64,000 bases of DNA. It comes from Lycocorax pyrrhopterus obiensis. Lineage: Eukaryota; Chordata; Aves; Passeriformes; Paradisaeidae. The translations under genes and the position numbers were made by a program. Shown in pieces: positions 10,101-22,467 of this stretch; position 1 is the stretch's first letter, and the number at the start of each line of letters is the position of its first letter. The stretch spans positions 1,882,663 to 1,946,662 of the forward strand of contig JACSVZ010000011.1 in NCBI GenBank assembly GCA_014706295.1. Reading direction: 5' to 3'. The notes under the pieces are model-generated. The model saw nothing but the letters and a program-made list of their open reading frames with translations, ran no database searches and had not been told where the DNA came from.

Positions 10101-13100
10101 GGTGGCGGAGCCTTGGTCTGGTACCAAATCAGGCAAACTGAACCCAACAGTATCCCAAAATGTTAAGCAGAATACGAAAAACGAAGATCAAATAGAAAAA
10201 TCCACTTCTCTTTTCGTTAAGCAATACTGGGAGTGTTCAGCTCTCCAGTCTCCAAGGTTTTCCAGCTGGGAGTCAGCCTTTTCCCATCCTGCATCCCGGC
10301 ATCCTGTTATTGTTCCAAGTCTTAGTAATACAGTGAGAAAAGGGAGTGGAGGAAACAAGATAAACTTAGCCTTATTATTGCTCTATCTACTTATTTGTTG
10401 CTGACTCTAATGAGGGAACTGAATAAAAGGAAACTGGCTCTTAGAGAAACACCAGAGTTGGTCTGTTATTTAGCATTGTTTCAGAGAGAGTTTTAGGAGC
10501 TGGCAAATGCCTGAGAGGTACTTTTGGTGTCTGACACTGGATCAGCACAGACTATGCCTGCTTTGCACAAACAGGAGTTTCAAAGCAGTTTGGAAGTGTC
10601 CCACCTATAAGAATTTTTATGCCTGGAAACCAAAAAGGTAGAGCCTTCCTGTTGATGAGACTGGGTTCCTGCTAAGCTCTGTCAGTGCTGGATGTAAAAA
10701 TGAAATTCACAGTATTTTTCACAGGTGAAGTGAAGACCTGAGGAGCAAGGCAGTGTAGGTGGGCCTTTCAGAAGGAGAAAATGTTCATAACACCTTGGTT
10801 ATGATGAGTTCTAAGTCTGGAGACCACTCAGAGCAGACAGAAGGGGAAGCTTCAGTGTTAAACTGAACACAAGGGTGTAGCTCTGGCATCGTGCAGTGCA
10901 AATGAAAGAGGATTTTTTTTCACTAAATAATGCAGAAGAAAACTGAGAAGTGTGGGGCTTACTCAAAACTCACTCTTTTGAACCACCTATAACAAATGTA
11001 GGCAAATGTTTAATGTACCTTAAGTATGGCTTTAATAACTTTAATTAATGAATTAAATTTTTAATGTTATTCCACAGTTAAATACTCTCTTGCCCCTATT
11101 TGTCATCACAGTCCAGCACAGGTGGTGGCATTGATTTCCTGCCTTCCCAGAAGGCTGAGGTTGGTCAGATTGTTTCACATTTTCATGGTGTACAGCAGTG
11201 AAGATGAATGGCTTCTAAAGGAATTTGTTACATTAATTATTAAAAAAAAAGGAGACATTTTTCAAAGTCTTGTGTGAGGAGCTCACAGAGTCCAGTTTCC
11301 TTGCAGGAAAAGAAGCTGTTAAATAAGCTGTGTCACTGCTGAGAGAGGAGCAGGGAGATGTTGATAGGGGTTTTCCAGGGAAGTGCATGATCTGGTCAGG
11401 ATGCAGCTCCGTGATAATCTGGTGCCCACAGCAGACAAGGGGCCCAGATAGGATTTACCCTTGCAAGGGGCTCCAGCTGCATTTACAGCCCTTGGTACCT
11501 TTGATGTGCCTGTGTGGGGCCTGGGAGTGAGGGTGACATTCAGCTGCTCCAAGGAAAGGAGGAGGGAAGGGAGTCATTCCCTCTGCTCCAAGGGAAAAGA
11601 GGAGACCCCAGGGCTCTCTCTGTGTGCCCTGAGGCAACAGGCTGAGGTTGTCCAGGTCTGTTTCGATGCCTGCTAAATTACCTTCCTGTTATCTGATTTG
11701 CTTCATCTCCCCCAAAAAGCTCAAGGCAGGAAGTGAGAAAGTTTCTAAAAGCCTTTTCACATGCTCTGCTTCAGAGCTCAATAGAAAACTGAAAACCATT
11801 TGTAAGTTTAAGAGGAAGATACTTCCACTGAAATTTTAGAGACCTGATTTACCATCTAAAACCTTCCCATTATACTTTATAGATTTCACCTCTGCTGAAC
11901 TGATCCTTTAGGTTTTCTTTCTGGCTATGAGGAAAGGTCCATCGAGGTTTTATGGAACGAAGATCCAATTCTTGCAGCCCCCTCCACCAGCAGCACAACC
12001 CCTGATGGTTCAGAGTGCCCTGTGCCCTCTGGTTGATCCCAGACATTTGCCCTGCTGTCCCTCCTAGGCAGTGAATGCCACCATGTTTTAAAGCTGCTGA
12101 CACAAAATGCTGGCAAGCAGGATTTCTTGTAGATCTTAGACTTTCAGACTTTATCATTGGGGCCAAATCATAAGACTTTGGAAAAATTCCTTGGTGGCTC
12201 ATGCCTTTTGCAAGCCAGAGGGTAATGTTTCAGAAATATTATTAATTCACACAAGTTCTGCTAATGAGAAAAATCCTTTGCATGATCAGACAACACTGGC
12301 AGGTATGGTTACCTTTCAGGTGCCTGATTTTGTGTATGAAATATTATTTAACAGTCCAGCTTGTGGAAGTGAAGGGAACAGGTAAGAAATGAACAGAAAC
12401 CTCAGCACACACTGTCTGTGTGACTCATGGACGGAGATGGTGGCATGAGCAAAAGGAGCGACAATTATTTACTTGGTGTTTCACGGTGTTTTCCTGCTGT
12501 TCCTTTCTCCAAAGGACATCAGGCCCTTTTCAGTTCAGCCCTGCTGTATGAGTTTTATTCCATGTTATATCCAGCTGCCCTCACTGGATCATTTGCTTCT
12601 TTCCAGGTGCTTTTCCCACAGATGTTCATTAGCTGCTGCCTTGGGACTCTGTGGCACCTGGGTTAGGTATGTCTGGTTCACATCAGCATCTCTTTCTACG
12701 AAACTGAGTTTAGCCTGTGTTACTTAAATGGTGGAGTCTGAGCAATTTGCCAGACTAGTAAAGTTTAAAATAGTCTTCCCTCTCTTGAATGATGGGGTGG
12801 AACTCAACTTTGCTTTAAAGGTGCTTGTGCATAGTTTGAATTTGACATTTGTGGGAATCTGGAGTAATAAGTGCCATCTTGCAACTGCTGAGAGGAATAA
12901 TGTGTTATAATGGGCAGAAACACCCTCACTCAGCACATTAAATCTGTTAACTCTGACTGCTCTCACTATGCACAGACACACGTGAGGGGCTTCGTGTAAG
13001 TTACGGGGTTGATAAGTGCACAGAATAAATGTGAGATTAAGGCACCTTTCTTCAGAATTAGGTTTTATCTGTTGCTGAGGAGATTGGTCAGGTGATCTGG

Positions 13101-16096
13101 AGCTCCAGTTCCTCTGCTCGCTGTGTACCCAGCAAAGCAGGCTGGCTTGTGCTCACAGCTGGTGTCAGGTTTGCACTGTCTCAGGTCTGTGCTTGTTCGC
13201 TGGCCCATCTGGTCAGCGCTCTGGGAAGTTCTCCTCCAAGAATTCATGGAAAACACAGTTGTAGGAACAAGTTCATTGCTTTCCTAACCAGCACAAATCC
13301 CAGCAAAGTGGATAAAGCAGCCCGTGCCTTTCACTGAGAGAGAGTTTTCCTTTTCTTCACAAGTAATTCGAGTTATGGTGACATTCCTTATGGTAAATAA
13401 GCCCTTCTTGAGAAGCACAGTCATCAAAACTAAAGACAGCTATTGACACAGCTGCAACTAATAATCTTTTAATCCTCGTCCTACTATCTGACTCTCACTA
13501 GGGAAGGGTTTTACCCTTGGCAGTACAGCCCAGGAATGCTTTTGTAACAGTTTATAAAAGTTAGACTTAGTAGTCTGCCTTGCTAAACCCAGCACGTTAC
13601 AGGCACTGTGCAAGCGAAGGTCTGCCAAGACTGGGAATTCAGTCGCAGCAGTGGTACTGTGTCAGGGTTTTTCTGACCAGTTAGGAAACATGGTAGGGGA
13701 GAGCACAGGCTATCCTTCGCTTACAAAAATAAACCCCAAATGCTAATTTTGAGCAGCTCAGCTAATCACTGTAAAATCCCTCCCATCTGAAATGTGCAAT
13801 TGTATCTGATGGCCGTCTGCAGCCTCTCTGGAAGGAGCATAACTTGAGGTTTAAAAAATAACAATTCCTGCTCCGTGTGGAAGGCGTAATCTCTGCAGCA
13901 GTTGTGTTGTTATTTCTGGGCCTTTAATCAGGGCAGTGCAGTGCTCTTAGTCATTTCCACTCGGTCACTGGTTTCCTTTCTGTCACAGCTTGAGGTGCGC
14001 ATCCTGGAGGGACTCTGACTCAGCTTCCTTTTGTCAGGTTTCTTAAACAAAGCAATGTAGCTCTGATTTGTTTTTAATTTAAGGTGTATTAAAAAAACAC
14101 CAAACCTGCTGAGGAATTTTAAAAATTTTTAAACTGTTAAAAAACTGCTGGTGGAGTTGGGTGTTCGCTGGGGAGGTGTGATAGCATTTGCTGAGATGTT
14201 TTCCAGAGCACTGTTCTGGCTGTACCACACTCATTTCACTACACCACATCTCTCATGGGTGTGGAACGGTCAGTCCCATCATCCTTAATGAGACCCAATG
14301 CTTCATAAAGACTAATGACTACTGTTTTTTTTTCCTAAAATGTTCATCAGGGAATGATCCCAAATGATCTGGTTGCCTTGTTTGGAAATGACAGGAAGGA
14401 ATAGATGGTACAAAATGCACCCACATTGTACTAAAACTCTGTAACACCCCGGGCAGGAGCCATAAAATGGAACTGCGTCACCACTGAGCTGAAGGAAGGA
14501 ATCATGAATCCCTTTGATGTGTTCACTGAAGACACAATCCACAGGGATTTGGAACAACAAGCCTGCAGGCTAACTCTGGCACACTAACCTTTCCATGGGA
14601 TTTCAGTTGGAAGAGCAGGTCTGGTGTAGAGGTGTGACGCTGAGAAAAAGTTTTCCACAAATGTTTTTGATAATCTTCATTTCAGTGAATTTTTTTTCAC
14701 AAGAAGAACATATCTGTTGTGATTGGAATGCCCCTTAAAACAGAAACTCAAACCAACACAATCTGTTCTTAAACAAAGGGATGGAAATCATCATCTTTCA
14801 TTCCTGAACTCTGTTGGTTGGTTGTTGAAGAGCCCAGCTGTCACCTCTGACTGGTGGTGGAAACGGGAGGCTCATGTTTTGGTGTAGAAGAGGTTCTCTC
14901 TGCTATGCCAGAACTGAAATCAGAGGCATAACATCCATCTTAATTTTTGGTAAAGTCTGCAGTGCAAACATTCTTTATGTCTGTGGCATTAATTTAAAAT
15001 AACCCAGAAGCAGAATGTGCAGGAGATGATGTGAAGCTGCTGGGGCAGGAGGGGCTGCCGAGGTTTCCCTCTGTGAGCCCCACCTGGGGCTGCTCAAACC
15101 CTGTGCTCATGTCCTGGCTGTGAGGGATCAGACAGAACCAAGGGTTCCATGGCCTCTTCCCTTTTCTTCCTGCACTGTTTACACAACTGTTTGCCCATCC
15201 TGGTCCTGGCTTTGCTCTGGCATTCTCCCCATGGATGGGTCAGCCTGCAAGCTCCTGACTTCAGTGCTGGGGTGAGCAGGGGCAGAGGATCTCGGTCCCT
15301 GCACTCAGCAGCACTCTGGCTCTTTGCTTGTTCTGCAGTTAAATGTCTGCTAGGAAGCTCTAAAACAGAAGAAGATTTTTAACTGGTTGAAATAATGTTG
15401 ATCTTTCTTTCAAAAAAGACTGAAACCTCGTTTTTATGCCTCTCACTGTTGTATGAGAGCTTCAGGGGACATAAAAAGTCAGATTATTGCTTGAACTGCA
15501 ACCTTTATACCAAATAAGCATTCCAGGCATAGGAGAGCTGTCATCCCAAAAGCTGCAGCACACAAATAGCTCTGCTGTGCTGGGATTCATGTGGCTACTC
15601 AAGTGCAAAGGAGTTTTATCTCGAGAGGAAGATTTTACGGTGCTGGGGTGAAAAGAGCAGGGTGCAACAAAAGGCAGGTGACACACTCGGTTGGGGTTGC
15701 CTTCAGGGCTGTTCACCCCGGTGTCCCTCCCACTGCACTGTGTCCACTTGTAAACTGCCAGAGAAGGGACGTGGCTCACTGGGGCTTTGTTCCAGTGAGT
15801 GCCAGTAAGCCAGTTCCTGAAGGGAAACGGTGTTTACAGGACGTGAGATGACCCATATCTCAAATGCTTTCCTTGATGCCCTTTGGAGTCTCTAGATTTT
15901 CCTTTCATGTCCTCACACTGAGCTGCCGGAGCCCCGGTGATCCAATCTCCACGTGTGCATTCCAAGTGCACTCATGCCACTGACGCTGGTGTGTCCTGGT
16001 CACAGCTCACCCTCCTTGCCCCGGTTTGGCCACGCGGGGTTGGAGCTCTCTGGCTGTGTTGTGGAACACACAAACACACACACAGACACAGGCACA
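7141..16096. other. Gene-free DNA, no recognised gene or repeat
   Basis: About 9 kb of mostly AT-rich sequence with only short open frames, none of a recognisable family. No splice-flanked exon, RNA gene or fresh transposon was seen. Short A- or T-runs (for example 7760-7769 and 11241-11249) do not mark an identifiable retrocopy. Confidence 0.55.
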
Positions 16097-16745
16097 GAGT
16101 CACGGAGTCACAGAATCACAGAATCAAGCAGGTTGGAAAAGACCTTTGAGATTATTGAGTCCAGCCTGGGACCCAGCACCACCTTGGTCACCCAGACCAT
16201 GACACTGGTGCCACATCCAGGCTTCCTTAAACACCTCCAGGGCGGTGACTCCACCACCTCCCTGGGCAGCCCACCCCAATGCCCAGTCACTCTTTCTGTG
16301 AAGAAATTCTTCCTGATGTCCAGCCTAAACCTCCCCTGGTGCAGCTTAAGGCTATGTCCTCTTGTCCTGTCCCTTGTTCCCTGGGAGAAGAGCCCGACCC
16401 CCCAGGCTGCCCCCTCCTGTCAGGGAGGTGCAGAGAGCGATGAGGTCTCCCCTGAGCCTCCTTTTTTCCAGGCTGAACACCCCCAGCTCCCTCAGCTGCT
16501 CCTCACAGGACTTGTGTTCCAGACCCTTCACCATTCCTGTTGCCCTTCTCTGGATGCATTCGAGCATCCCAACATCCTTCCTAAATTGGGGGGCCCAGGA
16601 CTGGACACAGCACTCGAGGTGTGGCTCACCAGTGCCCAGAGGGACAGGCACTGCCCTGGTCCTGCTGCCCACACTGGTGCTGATCCAGGCCCGGGGCTAT
16701 TGGTCTTCTTGGCCACCTGGGCACAGCTGGCTCGTGTTCAGCCGT
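16097..16745 (-). repeat. CR1 LINE, 5'-truncated (about 650 bp)
   Basis: On the minus strand this ends in 8-bp-type terminal repeats (read on plus as GAGTCACAGAATCACAGAATCA near 16105-16126). The plus strand then reads through typical CR1 tail blocks: GGTTGGAAAAGACCTTTGAG, GGGCAGCCCACCCCAATGC and GAAATTCTTCCTGATGTCCA. CR1 is the main avian non-LTR retrotransposon and is normally truncated at its 5' end. Here the truncated end abuts the CA-rich array at 16746. Open frames across it on either strand have no function of their own. Confidence 0.93.
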
Positions 16746-16781
16746 CACACACACACACAAACACTCACATACACAAAAACT

Positions 16782-16814
<33 letters not shown>

Positions 16815-16836
16815 TCACACACACACATAAGCACAG

Positions 16837-16867
<31 letters not shown>

Positions 16868-17031
16868 CACACACACAAACACACACCACACAAACCTCAC
16901 ACACACACATAAGCACAGACACACACACACACACACAAAAACTCACACACACACACACACAAACTCACACTCACACACATGAACACAGACACACACAGAG
17001 TACACACTCACACACACACATGAACACACAG

Positions 17032-17062
<31 letters not shown>

Positions 17063-17405
17063 AACACACAGACACACACAGAGTACACACACTCACACAC
17101 ACAGTACACACACACTCACACACACACATGAACACACAGACACACACAGAGTACACACACTCACACACACACATGAACACACAGACACACAGAGTACACA
17201 CACTCACACACACACACACACACACACTCACACACACACATGAACACACAGACACACACAGAGTACACACACTCACACACACACATGAACACAGACACAC
17301 ACAGAGTACGCACACACTCACACACACACACACACTCACACACATGAACACACAGACACACACAGAGTACACACACTCACACACAGAGTACACACACTCA
17401 CACAC
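16746..17405. repeat. CA-rich microsatellite with a higher-order minisatellite
   Basis: About 660 bp consist almost only of CA/AC steps. The 5' part is irregular CA. The 3' part holds eight copies of a longer unit that starts TGAACACA(CA)GACACACA and usually continues GAGTACACACACTCACAC; copies begin at 16980, 17021, 17061, 17129, 17174, 17241, 17286 and 17345. Unit lengths run from 40 to 68 bp because the CA runs inside vary. Frames of up to about 200 codons on both strands are artefacts of the repeat. Confidence 0.95.
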
Positions 17406-19606
17406 GCTCACTGTCTCCGGTGCTGCGGCCATGGCCCTGCCTGGCCCGCTGTGCCAGCCCAGCTGGTGTCACCTCACCGTTGGGACTGCCCAGCTCTCTC
17501 TGCCATCTGTTCCCGATGTTTCCCTGGCTGGGACACCCTGTGATCCGTGTGGGAGCCGTGATGGGCTGGGCAGTGCCACATGTGGGCTCCAGCCCCACAC
17601 AGACCCTGTGTGACACTCCACAGGCTCCCCACACGGATCACATGGACCCCACTCCCAGCTTGCTGCCACCCTTCTCCCGAGGGCACGGGTTTCCAGATGG
17701 GTTTTGTGTTGCTCGAATGCACATGGGGAGAGGGAAGGAGGTGATGTGCCTTCTCCAAAAGCTGTTGGAGGAGCTGAGCACTTGCCAGAAGCAGAGTGGA
17801 GAGAGCTGCTCTGGATGAATCCTTGCTGAGGGGCTGAAGTGTGTGAGCCAAGGCACTAATGCCTTGTAAAGTGGTTCAGTGACTTTTACTCATTTATTAC
17901 ACTCCCTTTATTACACCCCAGGCCCAGGCTGCCAGTCCTGCACTTGCTGCCAAGCACTGTGCAAATGCAGATGGTTTAAGTGTACCACTGCCATCCCCCA
18001 CGCATTGTCCCTGTGCTGCAGTGGGCATTGTGCCTCTTTAGGCACTGAGTGGATGTGTAAGAACTCCTAATGGCTTGGAAACCAGTCAGGATGGATTTCT
18101 CCCCCCAGCCTGTTGAAAGCCAGCCATCTGTGTGGAGGCTACAGCAGCCAGGCTTTGCCTTTATTTAAACACTGCAGGCTCTGATGTCTCCTCTGCTGTG
18201 AAGCTGCTCTCATCTGCACTGGTTTGGATTTAGCCATTGCAGTGGAATGTGGAATATAAGAGTGTCAGGCTTTCCCTAGAGCTGATAAAATAGCATTTGA
18301 TTCTCAATGCAATGTTTATAATTGCATAAATAACTTCCTAGCTGTCAGGCACAGGGACGGTGCGAATCCGATGGAAATCTGACCATTTGGGTTTGGGTGT
18401 TCTCGTTTGGGGTTTTGGCATGAGGATGTACCCTGCAAATAGTCAGGGGAACCAGTCACAGACCTTGGAGGGCTGAGTCTGTAAAATGCCAGATTTCAGT
18501 GACTGATCTTTGCAATGCAGTGGAAAAATAATTTTAAATCTTCTCTTTACCTGTGAGTTGCTCAGTTTGGGGCGTGGGGCTGCTCTCCCCAGCCACACAC
18601 CAACACTTCTGAGCTGTGAGGATCTCACTGCAGCTCTGTGAACTGGGGGAGTAATACAGGATGAAAAATGGGTAATGAATAATGAAAAAATCCAAGCTTT
18701 AGGAATTAATGATTCATACTGAAATATATCTGCCCTGGACAGTTTTCTTTTGCTGATATTTCATCTTGACTGTACAAATGGTTACGCTGTGCCCATCCCT
18801 GTGCACTTTCACAGAGATTAAAAAGAGTAAGAGCTGGTTCCTAACATCCAAACAGAATCTCAAAGGAGAGAATATGTATATTTAAAAGCACAATGGAAAA
18901 TTTAATACAGTTAAATCCTTGCTTTGACTTCTCAGGATTTACATTAATTTTGGAAATTCAGAGAAAAGGAAAATGATTGATCTTGCTAGTTTGCAAAGGT
19001 TGTGCATGAACAGCTCTGTTAGGATCTGTCCTTCTGACTGCTCCTGAAAAAGTGTGTAGCAAAATTAACTTATTCTATAAAGATATATTTACAATAAACA
19101 AGAGGAAAGATAAATGTTCATGAATTACTTCAAGCAGACTTGCAGCCATTTTGACTTGTCCCCAGTTTAACGCAGCAGAAAATTATGCTGATTTAACTTT
19201 AATAATCTGTTTTGAAGAGAAAGCATAATTTTAAAACACTTGCTTTTCAAAACCCCCACCTTTTATATATTATTTGCACACTGAGTGCAATATTTTTAAA
19301 TGGGCTTCGAGTACCTATGAAATAAAAGGGCTGCTAATTAATATTATTTATACTGCAGAATACCTCAGAGCCTCCTCTGAAGGGCTCCTGAGGTTAAACC
19401 AGAGCAACAGAACCTGAATTCAGGCAGATGGGGCAGTTCAGCCAGAGCAGCTCTGGCCCAGACCTTGGCTCTGCCCTCCCCTCAAACCCAGGTTCGGTGG
19501 CTGTTCCCGTGCTCTGAAGCCCAGCAATCCCTGTGAACATGAGGATCTGGATTTTGGTCTGAAATAGCCAGATATTGGTGCTCTTTTCCCTCAAAGCTGT
19601 GTAGGG
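17406..19606. other. Gene-free DNA, no recognised feature
   Basis: The first 450 bp are moderately GC-rich with overlapping open frames on both strands and no recognisable product. The rest is AT-rich with nothing notable. Confidence 0.55.
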
Positions 19607-19655
19607 CAGAATAGGCTATTTCAGCTGGAAGGGACCTGCAATGATCATCTGTCTG
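19607..19655 (-). repeat. Possible diverged CR1 3' tail
   Basis: GGCTATTTCAGCTGGAAGGG followed by ACCTGCAATGATCATCTG matches a common variant of the CR1 tail on the minus strand. The terminal ATTCTATG-type repeat is not preserved. Confidence 0.5.
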
Positions 19656-20556
19656 TGGCTTCTGCAAGGCTGGGCTAAGAGCTCATTAGAGAAACTTTCT
19701 TACGACACTTCCAGTGTTTCCTGCCCGCGTTCAGATGACAAAGGAGCTGGCTCTTGAAGGATTTTGTTGTTTCCTCTCGTGACCTTGGCCGGCAGCTGCA
19801 GGTGCACAGCAGCACAATGAGAGATGCCTTCTACGTGCTTCCCTCACATCTCAGAAAGGCTGGGTTGGGGGAGGCTGGGATGGAAAAGGAGCCATTTCCA
19901 ATCATCCCTGTGAGGTGGTATCGCAGCCAGGCTGCACAGAGCAAACGAGAGCAGAAGAGGTCTGAAATGTGAGCATTAAACATGAGCACACTTAAAAAAT
20001 GGCAGAGGATGCTGTGAGTCAACACCCTGGAATGTGCTTTTGGCTGGGGGGATGCTCTTTGGTGGCTCTTCCAGCTGGGTGTGGGGAGAAAATCCAGAGG
20101 TGTGGGCCTGGAGAGAGAGTTTCAGCGGAGTGGGAGCGAGCTTGGCTGCCTGGGATTTCACTGTCTGGAAGATGCCCAACAAGGGACAGCTTGTCTGGGG
20201 CTAAAACAGAGGAGCACATGTGTGTGTTTGTTTCACAAGCACTCTCTGCCTGTCACAGCAAAGATTTTCTGTCCTGTCTTACCTGGAGGAAAAAAAAAGT
20301 TATTGCTATCATTACAAAAGGGAGATTTGTTTTCACAGTCACATTGAGACTAACAGGATGGGTGCCCAATGGCTGCATCTGTGGGCAGGCTGAGGTATTT
20401 AATGCACTACAGGAAAGCTTGGAACAAATTAAGGTTTTCTGAGATAAATCACTTTATTGGAGCAGACTTGATCTCTGATTATTACACACATGCAAATATA
20501 AACAGCTTTCACCAAGGCTGTAAACAACAGTTGTTCAAAAACTTGCATTTTACAAT

Positions 20557-20578
20557 TAATAATAGTAATAATAATAAT
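20557..20578. repeat. Short AAT microsatellite
   Basis: ATTAATAATAGTAATAATAATAA is an imperfect AAT run of about seven units. The surrounding 2.2 kb (19656-21911) show no gene. Confidence 0.8.
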
Positions 20579-21911
20579 GGTGATGATAATTGGACATATG
20601 AATGTACTTCTTTATCGCTGATTGACCAGTGCAAGTGTCTTGAGTTATATGTGAAAAAATGCTGTGTTCTATTTTGATTTGACAGCCTGGAAATAGAGAA
20701 GAAAATGAAGAGCAACTGTAGCCACGGAGTTGGACTATTCAGTAGGGGCTGAATGCATCACAAATCAGACAGATGAGAAATTCCAGGTTTTGTTTTGGCT
20801 TTCCAGAGCAAGAGACCAACTAGCACATGACAAATTGAGCCTGCTCCGTCGTGTGCTCTGTTAATGAGGAGCACAAATAGAGTTTGCAGCATGAATCGAC
20901 CGTTTGTGGAACCAAAGTAATTCAGTGGCGGAACAATTTTTGCTTCATTCTGCTCTTGCTGGAGGGTCAGAGAGTGTCTTGCTTCTGTAGGGGGAGTTGT
21001 GTCTGTTAGGAGGAGCAGTGTGGTTGCATGCAGCTCTGTTGATAAGGTGTAGCCAAGAGCCTGGGGTGCTGCAGAGGTTCCTTGGCTGGTAGTGGTGTGA
21101 CATGCTGGTTTGAAGGGAATTGCTGGGATTAAACAGGTGGTGAAGGTTGGATAATTGCAGATATTCCTGTCACAAAGCTGAGAATTTGTGTTTTCTGTTG
21201 CTGTTTGGGGATTCTCTTCTCACCTCCTCATTTTTCAGCCAGTACACTGCATTTCCTCCTTTTTCCCTGCACTCAACATCCCTCTCCTGCTCCTCCCGCA
21301 GATCCTCTGGTTTCTCTCGTGCCCTGTCTCCCTCTGTGGCACCTCCAGATTGTTCTGTTCAGCAGAACTGTGCCCTCAAACCTCTGCAGAGGAGGAGGGA
21401 GCAGCCCCTGCCATGGGACCAGGGAATCTCGAGTGACTGAATCCAGCTTTCCTGCTTTCCTGATTTTCCCCAGCCACAATAGATATGGCCTACTCAGTGC
21501 CGAAAATATTTCCTGATGGGATGTGCACGCCAAAAGCCTCGCGACTGCAGGGTAGTGTAGGAGCTGGTCCTGCTGCTCTGAGTTTCAGGGCTGAAGCACC
21601 TCTTTTCAGCTTCACCTCATCTACAAAGGTGCAGTGCCACGAACAGAGGTGGGACCTGCTGGGACCACTGCTGAGGAAGTTCCTTGTCATGTCCAGGATG
21701 GAACAGAGCCCTGTTGTGCTGAACATTGTGCAAATGACATTGGTTTGAAACCTTCAGGCCAGCCTTGGCCTACAAAGTGCTTTTCTCTCCACTCCTGCAA
21801 GATGTTGAAGTCAATAGGGCAATATTTTTATCAATTTACCCATCTGTAGCTTAATTAAGTTTCAATAGTGATTTTGTGTTAAATTCTGTGACTGGGTATT
21901 GCTGAAAGGGT

Positions 21912-22306
21912 TGTCAAGCACTGAGACTGAGGAACTGGAGCTTTAGCTGGGAGCAAAGGAGGCTCAGGGGGGACCTTGTGGCTCTGCACAACTCCCTGAC
22001 AGGAGGGGGCAGCCGGGGGGGTCGGGCTCTGCTCCCAGGGAACAGGGACAGGAGGAGAGGGAACGGCCTCAGGCTGGGCCAGGGGAGGCTCAGGCTGGAC
22101 AGCAGCAGGAATTTCCCCATGGAAAGGGTGCTCAGGCCTTGGCAGGGGCTGCCCAGGGAGGTTTGGAGTGCCCATCCCTGGAGGTGTCCAAGGAAGGGCT
22201 GGAGGTGGCACTCAGAGCTCTGGGCTGGGGACAAGGTGGGGACTGGGCACAGCTGGGACTGGATGGGCTGGGAGTCTTTTCCAACCTTAATGATTCTGTG
22301 ATTCTG
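21912..22306 (+). repeat. CR1 LINE 3' end (about 395 bp)
   Basis: Plus-strand CR1 tail. GGAGCAAAGGAGGCTCAGGGG is followed by GACCTTGTGGCTCTGCACAA, GGGGCTGCCCAGGGAGGTTTGG and TTTTCCAACCTTAATGATTC, ending in the terminal repeat TGATTCTGTGATTCTG. It is truncated at its 5' end. A second CR1 tail follows directly in the same orientation. Confidence 0.92.
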
Positions 22307-22467
22307 AACAGGCTGCTCAGGACAGAGATGGAGTCCCCATCCCTAGAGGAATTAAAAGCCATGTGGATGTGGCTCTTGGGGACATGGTGGCCCTGGCGGT
22401 GCTGGGGGAATGGTTGGACTTGATGGTCTCAGGCCTTTTCCAACCTAAACAATCCTATGATTCTATG
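22307..22467 (+). repeat. Second CR1 LINE 3' tail, same orientation
   Basis: TGGTTGGACTTGATGGTCTC followed by CTTTTCCAACCTAAACAATC and the terminal CCTATGATTCTATG identify a CR1 tail of a different subfamily from the one just upstream. About 160 bp remain. Confidence 0.9.

Noticed and set aside
16362..17613. Thr-His-rich and Cys-Val-rich open frames
   Set aside because: They are translations of the CA-rich array and the adjoining CR1.
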